Positions 27,158 to 34,238 of a DNA stretch of 64,000 nucleotides are shown piece after piece. Where the stretch lies: positions 95,743 through 159,742 of the forward strand of contig JANQFG010000273.1 of the NCBI GenBank assembly GCA_028277985.1, written 5' to 3'. This DNA is from a bacterium. Its GTDB lineage: Bacteria > Desulfobacterota > DSWW01. The notes under the pieces were generated by a model. It was given only the letters and a program-made list of their open reading frames with translations. It made no database searches and was not told the origin of the DNA. The translations under genes and the position numbers were made by a program. The stretch's first letter is position 1. The number at the start of each line of letters is the position of its first letter.

Positions 27158-27335
27158 CCAGAGCCTCCTCGTTCACCTTTCCGACGTTTCCTCATATTCA
27201 CACTGTACAGGATCTGGGCTTCTGTGTCGTTGACATGCATCAAGAAGTAGTCCTATGCCTTTGGTAGGGTATTGCCTGCTTGCGTTTGCCAGTTCTTGAC
27301 CGGCGAGGACATGATCCGAGTGTAGGCAGGGTCGT

Positions 27336-27905
27336 TTAGTAATTCGAGAAATCGACGATTAAGGCAATGTAAATGAAAGGTATGAGCACACCGCAGAGCG
27401 TCAACCATCCACCCATGCCTGACAAGCCGTTTCTGTCCTTGCGCACCACCAGGCCCGTAAACGCCAGAACGATCAATCCGAAGCAATAGAGGTCTGAGAA
27501 ATATGTCCAATACTTGATCGGATTATAGTGCAGGAAGTTGACGCCGAAAAAGAAGGGCTTTCTTATCACTCTTTCCAATACACCTTTACTTGTGCTGGTA
27601 TTGACGGTGATCGTTCCCCCCTTCGTAAAGATCCTGAGCGTAGTCCTGTCCGGGTAGTAATGGCTCTTGTAATCGTATTTCCCCATCAAATGGCCAAAGA
27701 TTGAACGAACTCTCGCTTCATCGAGGGTGGTCAAATCTTCTTCCGTATCAATACTAATGTCTTTTGGCAGCACTATATAGCTAGGGTCCCAGTCATGTAT
27801 GTGATTCAAGGCAAGCCCCGAAAACGAATACACAATCGTCATTCCAAAAAAGAAATAGCCCAGATATCTGTGCAAAGCGTTGTTGATCGTCCTCGCTTTC
27901 ATCAT
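27336..27905 (-). CDS. PepSY-associated membrane protein
   Basis: 189 residues. The start, NNALHRYLGYFFFGMTIVYSF, is the H-x-x-x-G membrane segment of PepSY-associated TM proteins, followed by SGLALNHIHDWDP. A soluble PepSY-like domain lies in the middle (about 45-130), and two C-terminal TM helices follow (FSDLYCFGLIVLAFTGLVV; LTLCGVLIPFIYIALIV). His residues at the membrane interface could ligate heme, as in related iron-uptake reductases; this is inference. The sequence is more AT-rich than neighbouring operons. It overlaps the preceding lipoprotein gene by 4 bases. Confidence 0.7.
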   Translation of the reverse strand: MMKARTINNALHRYLGYFFFGMTIVYSFSGLALNHIHDWDPSYIVLPKDISIDTEEDLTTLDEARVRSIFGHLMGKYDYKSHYYPDRTTLRIFTKGGTITVNTSTSKGVLERVIRKPFFFGVNFLHYNPIKYWTYFSDLYCFGLIVLAFTGLVVRKDRNGLSGMGGWLTLCGVLIPFIYIALIVDFSNY

Positions 27906-28330
27906 TGTTCCTCTACTATGTCTTCCTTCGGTATTCGCTTGTATCGATTGCTTTCGATGTAGTAGTTTGGCCCTGCGTATGTGCGAATGCCTTTAACCTC
28001 TTCACGGATATATCCACACACTTCCATCACGCGTCCTTCAAAATACCTGGTGAATCGAACTACATCCTCTCCCGCGAGAACCTTTATCTCAAAGGAAGGA
28101 TCTTTGCCGATCATATACATCGTGCTGCCCCCACGTTTATCTACACGAACGCACATCCCCACGAGTTCCACATACTTGCCGTAGTAGTCCTCAGGATTGG
28201 ACTTGAAATCATCGAAGGAGACAGGAATGATCTCCTGCCTGTCTCCTGCTTCGGAATCCTTCAAGTCGATTTCACTATTACAGGAGACGGTCAGGAATGA
28301 AATGAGTAGAAGGACAAGGAGCCGTTTCAT
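27902..28330 (-). CDS. Small lipoprotein, function unknown
   Basis: 142 residues from the ATG at 28330. The open frame extends to 28387, but the signal peptide MKRLLVLLLISFLTVSC begins here. The lipobox is LTVSC. The mature part has DDFKSNPEDYYGKYVELVGM and YFEGRVMEVCGYIREEVKGI, a spacing seen in OB-fold-like tRNA_anti/NirD-type lipoproteins that describe a covalent or ligand-binding beta barrel. I do not recognise the family. It is encoded 10 bases after a membrane protein gene and overlaps the PepSY protein gene. Confidence 0.6.
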   Translation of the reverse strand: MKRLLVLLLISFLTVSCNSEIDLKDSEAGDRQEIIPVSFDDFKSNPEDYYGKYVELVGMCVRVDKRGGSTMYMIGKDPSFEIKVLAGEDVVRFTRYFEGRVMEVCGYIREEVKGIRTYAGPNYYIESNRYKRIPKEDIVEEQ

Positions 28331-28340
28331 AATACATGGA

Positions 28341-28751
28341 CTAGTTGGGTGCAGGTTCTTTGTAGATGGTCGCCACGATTGCACCAAAAAGAAGCCATCC
28401 GATGAAGCCGATGGATGCCCAGCACCAAGTCAGAAAATATGGAAAGCCTTTGAATACAAGCGGAATGAAGAAGGTGGTAAAGAACGTAATGATCCCGATC
28501 CAGAAGCCAAAGGCCAATCCACCTTTCACACCAGGTTTCCAGGCAGAGTAACTCCTGGCGAAAAACAGGCCTGCGGCAATTGCGATCAGAATCTCGATAA
28601 CGGGGTAGAGTACGTAATTGGCTTGCTGACGGAAGACTTCTTCATGGCCATGATACGTGCCTCTCATAATCAGGCAATACATGCCGTAATCATAGATGGC
28701 CCGAACAACTCCCGCAACAAAACCGGCGATAGCTGCTTTACTCCAATCCAT
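28341..28751 (-). CDS. Small polytopic membrane protein, function unknown
   Basis: 136 residues with about four hydrophobic segments: AAIAGFVAGVVRAIYDYGMY, VIEILIAIAAGLFFA, GGLAFGFWIGIITFFTTFFI and WCWASIGFIGWLLFGAIVA. No family is recognised. It begins the AT-richer three-gene group that continues with a lipoprotein and the PepSY protein. The 174-base gap upstream, on the side of the FmdE-like gene, may hold a separate promoter. Confidence 0.65.
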   Translation of the reverse strand: MDWSKAAIAGFVAGVVRAIYDYGMYCLIMRGTYHGHEEVFRQQANYVLYPVIEILIAIAAGLFFARSYSAWKPGVKGGLAFGFWIGIITFFTTFFIPLVFKGFPYFLTWCWASIGFIGWLLFGAIVATIYKEPAPN

Positions 28752-28925
28752 GATTCTCTCCTTCGTGAATGAATCGCCGGGGGTAGGTCTAGTCGGTGCA
28801 ATCGATCATACGGTCGGCAAGGATGGTTCGCTTTGTTCCTGCGAAGAGAGGCGGGCATCCGACAGGGACACCTCCTCTCTTCGCTCGGAGATCCGATACG
28901 GTCTGAGCGGCACTTGTGACTCAGC

Positions 28926-29738
28926 TCAGGGGAGTGGGCATTCCGTAACGAGCGTGTCCGCATTGTCGAACACGTACTCGATTCTGGAATTCCACCAGTC
29001 CACGTAATCCGCGGCTTCTTCCGCAGTCGCCTCTCCGCTCGCCACCTTTGCACCCATGAGTCTTCTGTTTGCATCCGCTGGGGGCTGGATCCCATTTGGC
29101 CCGCCAACCATGAATCGTATGCACACCTCCACGCCCGTATCGATACGTTCAAAAATCCAATCCACAAAGGGCTGATTCGGCGGGGTTAGGCCTGTAGGTT
29201 CCTCGGTGTACACCATCTTGTTTCTTCTCTTGTAGATCGGATCTCCGGGATAGGATTCGCCGGTCATGGGATGGGTGAATCCGTTTCCAAACTCTGCACC
29301 GGAAAAGCCGGTTGCGGGGGCTGCACCGGTGATATAGGTAATGACCTCGCCTATTACGCCCAGATTCCACTCGCTTTCCGCTCCCGGGGCGTAGATTCGA
29401 ATATCGCCGCGCACGGGTATCTCGTCCGGATAGAGCACCTCGAGGGCTCTCTTGGTGATGACCCATCCCCCGGACGTAGCCCCACAGGAGTGACCCACCA
29501 GCTTCAGCGCTTCTCTGTATTTGTACAGAGCGGGCCTGTCTCTCTGCTCAAAGAGTTCGAAGAACGGCTCATACATCCGAATCGGCGGCACCAGCAGGAT
29601 GTGGTCTTGCGTCCATCCCCCGCAGAGTACAGGGTACCTCTCGCAAAAGGCGAGGGCCTTTCCGGCAGAAATTCCTGTGAAGAGTAGGGACAGACTTAGG
29701 ATCGCCACGAATGACGTAATGAACGTTTTCCCTCTCAT
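28926..29738 (-). CDS. Exported FmdE-like protein (paralogue 1)
   Basis: 270 residues with an N-terminal signal peptide (TSFVAILSLSLLFTGISAG). The core LVGHSCGATSGGWVITKRAL, then IPVRGDIRIYAPGA and GVIGEVITYITGAAPATGF, resembles the FmdE fold. There a G-H-x-C motif lies on the first helix and binds metal or a cofactor; here GHSC is at residues 82-85. FmdE domains are named from formylmethanofuran dehydrogenase subunit E, but most are of unknown function and cytoplasmic, so an exported one is unusual. A shorter paralogue is encoded at 31594-32355. The C-terminal YVDWWNSRIEYVFDNADTLV motif is conserved in both copies. Confidence 0.65.
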   Translation of the reverse strand: MRGKTFITSFVAILSLSLLFTGISAGKALAFCERYPVLCGGWTQDHILLVPPIRMYEPFFELFEQRDRPALYKYREALKLVGHSCGATSGGWVITKRALEVLYPDEIPVRGDIRIYAPGAESEWNLGVIGEVITYITGAAPATGFSGAEFGNGFTHPMTGESYPGDPIYKRRNKMVYTEEPTGLTPPNQPFVDWIFERIDTGVEVCIRFMVGGPNGIQPPADANRRLMGAKVASGEATAEEAADYVDWWNSRIEYVFDNADTLVTECPLP

Positions 29739-29938
29739 TGTTTTGACCTCCGAATGGAATCGTTTGAAGCGGGGACGGTACTTTGGCCTTAACGGGGCTT
29801 CTCTTGTCTATATGAATTCCAACGGGGCAAAGCAGGCGAAGCGCGAGACCCTTCCTTCTTCTGTTCGCATGCTACCGTCGGAAGGATTGTTCCCGGACCA
29901 AGATCCACTTCAACTTGAGGTCATATCACCTGCGTGTT
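29739..29938. other. 200-base spacer inside the redox cluster
   Basis: No gene or clear promoter is visible between the NapH-like gene and paralogue 1. The stretch contains GGGGACGGTACTTT-like sequence that resembles the start of the GGGGACGG palindromes found elsewhere in the window, but without a matching arm nearby. Confidence 0.35.
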
Positions 29939-30847
29939 TCACACTCTGAACTTGAGTGCATCCTTCGGGCAAGCCTCTATACAGATGCCGCAGGCGTGAC
30001 AATCCGGCCTGGATCTCCGGCCCTCGAGAACGGCCGGCACCGTCGGGCAGGGACTCTGTTTCTCGCAGAGACCACAATCGTCACAGCTGCTCCTGTCGAG
30101 TTTCACCCTGGCTACCGAAATGTGTTCCAGCCCCCACGTAAGTAAGCCCACCGGGCAAACGAGATAGCAGAAGGGCCGAAACAGAAAGAGGGACCCCGCC
30201 AACACCACACACAGAACACCCATCATCCATGGGTCGAAGTCCCAATGAAGTGCCTCGAAGGGATTCACGTAGTCGTACATGTCGGCAGAGGATGTGAAGA
30301 CGACAATCAAGAAGAAGACAAAGAGCAGGATTCGTACGGCATGGGTCATCTTGAAGGGCAGTTTCCTTTTCCATCCCTTTGGCAGAGGAATCCTGTGCAC
30401 GATCTCCTGAACGGCGCCTATGGGGCAGCTCCAGCCGCAGAAGAGCTTGTTTCCGATCACGGTGAGAAGGCCCATCAGGATCAGAAGTGTGAGGAAGACC
30501 ACAGGCACCGCGTACCCGGCGGAAAGGAAGAGAAACGGTTTGGTCAGGACGCACAAGGGGCTGGGGTGGAGAGCCATGGCGGATGCAATCCTGCCGAGGG
30601 GCAAGGCAGAGAAGACACCGAAGGCGAAGAAGACGAGGCCCAGAATCCGCAGTCTCGTCCCGTATCTCAGGCGGGCTTGGACCAGGTAGAGCAGACCCAC
30701 CCCGCACAGGGCAAGGCTGATCCAGTCACGGGGACGCAGAAACAGGAAGGTTTCTGCGGATCTCTCATGACCTTCGACTCCCGCCCAGACGGGTGCGACC
30801 AGCACCGGCACCAGAAGGGCGGCAATGGAGACGACCTTGTAGATCAT
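29939..30847 (-). CDS. NapH/CcoG-like membrane ferredoxin
   Basis: 302 residues from the ATG at 30847; a longer frame to 30901 would overlap the preceding gene. About five or six TM helices carry the cytoplasmic motifs CGWSCPIG and CYLVCPVG that define NapH/NosR/CcoG-type proteins. Two C-terminal 4Fe-4S sites follow, CDDCGLCEKQSPCP (CX2CX2CX5CP, slightly longer than usual) and CHACGICIEACP. Such proteins pass electrons between the quinone pool or cytoplasm and periplasmic redox enzymes, or service metal centres. It lies 20 bases after a Cys-rich lipoprotein gene, in line with the cytochrome and heme O synthase genes. Confidence 0.85.
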   Translation of the reverse strand: MIYKVVSIAALLVPVLVAPVWAGVEGHERSAETFLFLRPRDWISLALCGVGLLYLVQARLRYGTRLRILGLVFFAFGVFSALPLGRIASAMALHPSPLCVLTKPFLFLSAGYAVPVVFLTLLILMGLLTVIGNKLFCGWSCPIGAVQEIVHRIPLPKGWKRKLPFKMTHAVRILLFVFFLIVVFTSSADMYDYVNPFEALHWDFDPWMMGVLCVVLAGSLFLFRPFCYLVCPVGLLTWGLEHISVARVKLDRSSCDDCGLCEKQSPCPTVPAVLEGRRSRPDCHACGICIEACPKDALKFRV

Positions 30848-30867
30848 ACGTACCTGCGGACGCAAAC

Positions 30868-31161
30868 CTATTCCGTTTCTACTTCCTTCTTGTCCCAGCA
30901 TTTCTTACTTCCGGGACACTTCCCGCACGGCAGGATGCCTGCCATCTTGGGAGCGGCAACCACCTGCTTGCAGTGCCTCTGAATCTCGGCAACCTTGTCC
31001 GGGTTGTCGGAGGTGATCGTGATGACACTCCCGTTCTCGATGTCCTTCACTTCGAATTTGGCGCCCTTCATCCCCTGGTTGAGCGGACACTCCGGGGAAC
31101 TGCACGAGAGCAACGTGAGGCACATGGAGCCCACCACACACAGTGTCACGAACCTGCTCAT
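30868..31161 (-). CDS. Cys-rich small lipoprotein
   Basis: 97 residues from the ATG at 31161; the open frame runs upstream to 31257 but overlaps the cytochrome gene and lacks a signal there. The signal peptide has a lipobox-like LTLLSC. The mature protein has CSSPECPLNQGMKG, a short alpha-beta domain (VKDIENGSVITITSDNPDKV) and a Cys-rich end CGKCPGSKKCW. The Cys pattern suggests metal or redox binding. No family recognised. It sits between a tetraheme cytochrome and a NapH-like protein. Confidence 0.65.
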   Translation of the reverse strand: MSRFVTLCVVGSMCLTLLSCSSPECPLNQGMKGAKFEVKDIENGSVITITSDNPDKVAEIQRHCKQVVAAPKMAGILPCGKCPGSKKCWDKKEVETE

Positions 31162-31189
31162 TCCTTCCTCCTCCAGCTGTAGTACCCTT

Positions 31190-31582
31190 CTATTCCAGAC
31201 TCTGATGACATCGCGTATCCATACAGTCTGTCGGCGCCTTGCCCTCGGTCGCCGCATGGCACCGCTCCAGACACGTTATGTGGATCCTCGCGGCGCCTTC
31301 GTCCTTCTCGGGATCGTTGTGGCATCCCGGCTCACCACAGGATTGCCCCCACCTGCCTTCGTGATGGCAGGTCTTGCACTTCTCCTCGTTCATGGCAAAC
31401 TTCTTGTGCTTTCTGTGGAAGAACTCGACCGGTCCCATTTCCGAGCCGGTTTTCGTGACGATGATGTGTCCAATCTTGTCTGATTCGGCTTTCCCGGCAG
31501 GGGCTTCCGAACCGGTGCAACCGACGAGCAGGATGGCAAGCAGAACACCGGTGGACACAAGCGCAGGAATTGCATTCTTCAT
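31190..31582 (-). CDS. Tetraheme class III-type cytochrome c lipoprotein
   Basis: 130 residues. The lipobox LLVGC (Cys22) predicts membrane anchoring. PVEFFHRKHKKF (52-62), with His56 and His59, is the usual c3/c7 N-terminal ligand pair. Four heme-binding motifs are visible: C69xxCH, C82x4CH, C104x3CH and C120x4CH. CX4CH is known in class III cytochromes, whereas CX3CH is rare and may need a special maturation route or be non-functional. It should carry electrons in the periplasm between the NapH-like protein and the other cluster products. It is encoded 11 bases downstream of an FmdE-like gene. Confidence 0.85.
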   Translation of the reverse strand: MKNAIPALVSTGVLLAILLVGCTGSEAPAGKAESDKIGHIIVTKTGSEMGPVEFFHRKHKKFAMNEEKCKTCHHEGRWGQSCGEPGCHNDPEKDEGAARIHITCLERCHAATEGKAPTDCMDTRCHQSLE

Positions 31583-31593
31583 GAGATCGCACC

Positions 31594-32355
31594 TTACTCC
31601 GACGGCGGGGCAGCGCCCGGCTCGGTAAGCGTGAAGAAACCCTTAAGCGTATCCGCATTCTTGAAGATGAATCGAACCCGTCCGTTCCAGTACTCTTTCC
31701 ATTTCGCAGCTTCTTCGGGGGTTGCTTCTCCCCTGGCCAGCTTTCCGGCCACGGCCCTGTGCTCAGGGGTTCCCACCGGTCGAACCATGGACAGATCGTA
31801 CCGAACACCTACTTCGGCACCCGTGTCCAATCGCCGAAAGACCCACACCATCTCCTTGAGAGGCGTATGGGTGGGTTCCTCCTTGTATCGCAGCAAGTCT
31901 CTTCTTCGATAGCCTTTACCAAAGGGTCCTCCGGGGAAACCCGTCCCGGGGGATGCCCCGGTGACGTAAGTGATGACCTCCCCAAAGACGCCCACGACCC
32001 CTTCGTCTTCAGCACCAGGGGCCTCGACGATGATTCTCCCCCGTTCCGGGACCTCGCCCGGGAAAAGGGCTTCCAGTGCCTTTCGCGTGATGGTCCACGC
32101 CCCGGCAACGGCACTGCAGGAATGGCCCGCCATCTTCACCGCTTCTTCATACGTGTAGGGGATCGGCTTGTCGGTCTGCCCGAGCAGTTCCAGGAACGGA
32201 TCCTTCATCATGATGGGCGGAACATCCTTTATGTGTTCCCGGGTCCAGACGGATGGTTCCGATTTCCCGGAAAAGCCGAGAAGCAACGGCAGCAGCAGAC
32301 TCATGGACATCACGAGCCGCATCAGGGGCCCGTATCCTTTCGAACCTTGTGTCAT
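31594..32355 (-). CDS. Exported FmdE-like protein (paralogue 2)
   Basis: 253 residues from the ATG at 32355, which overlaps the heme O synthase stop (ATGA); the frame is open to 32802 but only as a shadow of that gene. The hydrophobic N-terminus (RLVMSMSLLLPLLLGFSG) is a probable signal peptide or anchor. AGHSCSAVAGAWTITRKALE, with GHSC at 77-80, and VEAPGAEDEGVVGVFGEVIT align with paralogue 1, as does the C-terminal YWNGRVRFIFKNADTLKGF. The proteins differ enough to suggest an old duplication with distinct roles. Function unknown; metal or cofactor binding is inferred from the FmdE-like motif. Confidence 0.68.
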   Translation of the reverse strand: MTQGSKGYGPLMRLVMSMSLLLPLLLGFSGKSEPSVWTREHIKDVPPIMMKDPFLELLGQTDKPIPYTYEEAVKMAGHSCSAVAGAWTITRKALEALFPGEVPERGRIIVEAPGAEDEGVVGVFGEVITYVTGASPGTGFPGGPFGKGYRRRDLLRYKEEPTHTPLKEMVWVFRRLDTGAEVGVRYDLSMVRPVGTPEHRAVAGKLARGEATPEEAAKWKEYWNGRVRFIFKNADTLKGFFTLTEPGAAPPSE

Positions 32356-33254
32356 AGCACCAGCAACCCCTCGAGTGAGATGATGGACATGGATCCCACC
32401 ATGTAAAGGGAGGCATACTTGAAAAGCGCGAAATTGACGTCTTCGGTAGGCCGGAAGATGTTCCTTACGGCCAGCGCAAAGATCCCCAGTGACAGGAACG
32501 CGAGGAGCCACATGAAGCCCCAGGACAGCCCCAGGCTGAAGGCCGCGAGAAGAATGGAAACGGCTGCCCCGAACGAGGATCCGACAACGATCAACCTCGT
32601 GTTCTTCTGCCCATAGACAGCCGGAATCGTGGGTATCCCTGCCCTGGCATAGTCCTTGGAATGCCGGATGCTGAAAGTGATGATATGGGTCGGGATCCAA
32701 AGAAGGATGGCAAGACCCAGCAGGCCGCCGATGAGATCCAACTCCCCGGTTCCAAGCACTCTTCCTGCCAGGATGGGCATGCCACCGGCGATCCCTCCCC
32801 ACACGATGGACCAGGCGCTTCTTCTCTTCAGCCAGATCGTATACACGACCACGTCGAGAAACAGGCCGGCAAAGACCACCCAGCCGAACAGGGGGGACAT
32901 GGCAAAGGCCAAACCCAGACCCACCAGCGAAAGCCCCACGCCCAGAATGAAGGCTTCCTCTACCTTCACCTTGCCGGCAGGTAGAGGCCGCTTGCAGGTA
33001 CGGCGCATCATGGCGTCGATGTCCCGGTCATAGATCATGTTCAGAATCGTGCTTCCGCTGATGGCCAGGAAGAGACTCACACTCAGCCCCAGAAGAACGT
33101 CCGGGTTCAGGACGGGGCATCTCGCGCTGATGTAGCCGGCGACGCCTGTGAGCAGGAGCAACCCTGTCTGGTGGCTCTTGATCAATTGCCAGTAATAGGT
33201 CAGCTTCTCCGCGAACCGTCCTAACAGCCCTTCTCCGCCGAAATCCCTGTTCAT
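32352..33254 (-). CDS. ctaB: Protoheme IX farnesyltransferase (heme O synthase)
   Basis: 300 residues of the UbiA superfamily with about eight TM helices. The first Asp-rich motif, ILNMIYDRDIDAMMRRTCKR, has the N-x-x-x-DRDIDAMMRRT signature of heme O synthases. The second motif region is FSIRHSKDYARAGIPTIPAV. It adds a farnesyl group to heme b to give heme O for membrane oxidases. No canonical heme-copper oxidase genes are nearby; the closest candidate is the polytopic His-rich protein at 34235-35719. It lies 45 bases after the SUMF1-like gene, and its stop overlaps the next start. Confidence 0.9.
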   Translation of the reverse strand: MNRDFGGEGLLGRFAEKLTYYWQLIKSHQTGLLLLTGVAGYISARCPVLNPDVLLGLSVSLFLAISGSTILNMIYDRDIDAMMRRTCKRPLPAGKVKVEEAFILGVGLSLVGLGLAFAMSPLFGWVVFAGLFLDVVVYTIWLKRRSAWSIVWGGIAGGMPILAGRVLGTGELDLIGGLLGLAILLWIPTHIITFSIRHSKDYARAGIPTIPAVYGQKNTRLIVVGSSFGAAVSILLAAFSLGLSWGFMWLLAFLSLGIFALAVRNIFRPTEDVNFALFKYASLYMVGSMSIISLEGLLVL

Positions 33255-33299
33255 CCTCTTGGCTCCATTCCCTGACCGCGTTGCATGAAAAACCTGAGA

Positions 33300-34238
33300 C
33301 TACCTCTCCGCTACCTTATCTGTCGATACGTCTCGGGCACAACGGAATCCTACACCCACTCCGTAATGCTCCGGGCCCGCGCTGTTCCTCGACCACACGC
33401 ACACGTCATAGTCATAGTTCGCGTGGCTGCCGCCGCGCATCCAGCGGTAGTGCATGTAGGGATAGTCATCCCCGGTCCATTGCCAGACATTGCCGGCCAT
33501 GTCGTACAGCCCATAGGGGCTTCTTCCATCCAGGGTCTGATACCCGTCGTGCTTCTGTCCGTTGTAGTAGCCGACCGGTGTCGAGCCCCCCATCTTCCCG
33601 AAAATCTTTTCATAGGGATCCCGACTGCTGTAGAAGTTGGCCTGATTCCGCGGGATCTCGTCCCCCCAGGGGTAAGCCCTCTCATCCTTGCCCCTGGCAG
33701 CCTTTTCCCACTCGTTTTCCGTAGGCAACCGCCAGCCGTGAGAATTGCAGTAGGCCTTTGCGCCATACCAGGAGACCATGACCATGGGGTGGTTCTCGAA
33801 TCCGCTCTGTACGGAGAAACGTTCCCCCTCGTATCGAATGCGCAAACCGGGCTCATTCAATGTTACGTGCGCCTTGTCTCCCGCCTTGATCTCGAACTCG
33901 TGCTTGTAGGCGTGGAACTCGTCCCCCGGGTAGTATCCGGTGATGGCCCCATCTACCATCTTTACGCTTCCCGCTGCGACCGCCTTGTTCAGGTAGTCCG
34001 CATACTGCTGGTTCGTCACGGGCGTGACCATCATCTCGAAGTCGTTGTCGATCTCGGTCACATGGAGATGGATCCCCTTATAAAAGGAACCGGCCGGAAT
34101 CCTGGCCCACCCGTTTGCATCTACGCCGGTATCGACATGAGGAACATTGATCTTGCTCTTCTCTACAACGTCCTCACTGCAACCCGCACCTAGACCGAAG
34201 AGGCATGCCCATAAGAGAAGAATCGTGAGTCGTCTCAT
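33300..34238 (-). CDS. SUMF1/NirV-like lipoprotein (formylglycine-generating-enzyme fold)
   Basis: 312 residues from the ATG at 34238, whose start overlaps the upstream stop (ATGA). MRRLTILLLWACLFGLGAGC is a lipoprotein signal. ARIPAGSFYKGI, VTPVTNQQYADYL, HPMVMVSWYGAKAYC, WRLPTENEWEKAARG, YDMAGNVWQWTGD and VGFRCARD are the ordered motifs of the FGE-sulfatase fold. In the active-site loop (DVCVWSRNSAG) the first Cys is kept but the second catalytic Cys position appears to be Asn. It is therefore probably not an active formylglycine generator. NirV-like members accompany nitrite reductases; a structural or chaperone role in the redox complex is inferred. Confidence 0.82.
   Translation of the reverse strand: MRRLTILLLWACLFGLGAGCSEDVVEKSKINVPHVDTGVDANGWARIPAGSFYKGIHLHVTEIDNDFEMMVTPVTNQQYADYLNKAVAAGSVKMVDGAITGYYPGDEFHAYKHEFEIKAGDKAHVTLNEPGLRIRYEGERFSVQSGFENHPMVMVSWYGAKAYCNSHGWRLPTENEWEKAARGKDERAYPWGDEIPRNQANFYSSRDPYEKIFGKMGGSTPVGYYNGQKHDGYQTLDGRSPYGLYDMAGNVWQWTGDDYPYMHYRWMRGGSHANYDYDVCVWSRNSAGPEHYGVGVGFRCARDVSTDKVAER

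Noticed and set aside
25787..27250. Plus-strand open frame of 487 residues
   Set aside because: Antisense of the MMPL exporter; composition typical of a shadow frame.
32356..32802. N-terminal extension of FmdE-like paralogue 2
   Set aside because: It overlaps the heme O synthase gene in another frame; the ATG at 32355 has the expected ATGA coupling.
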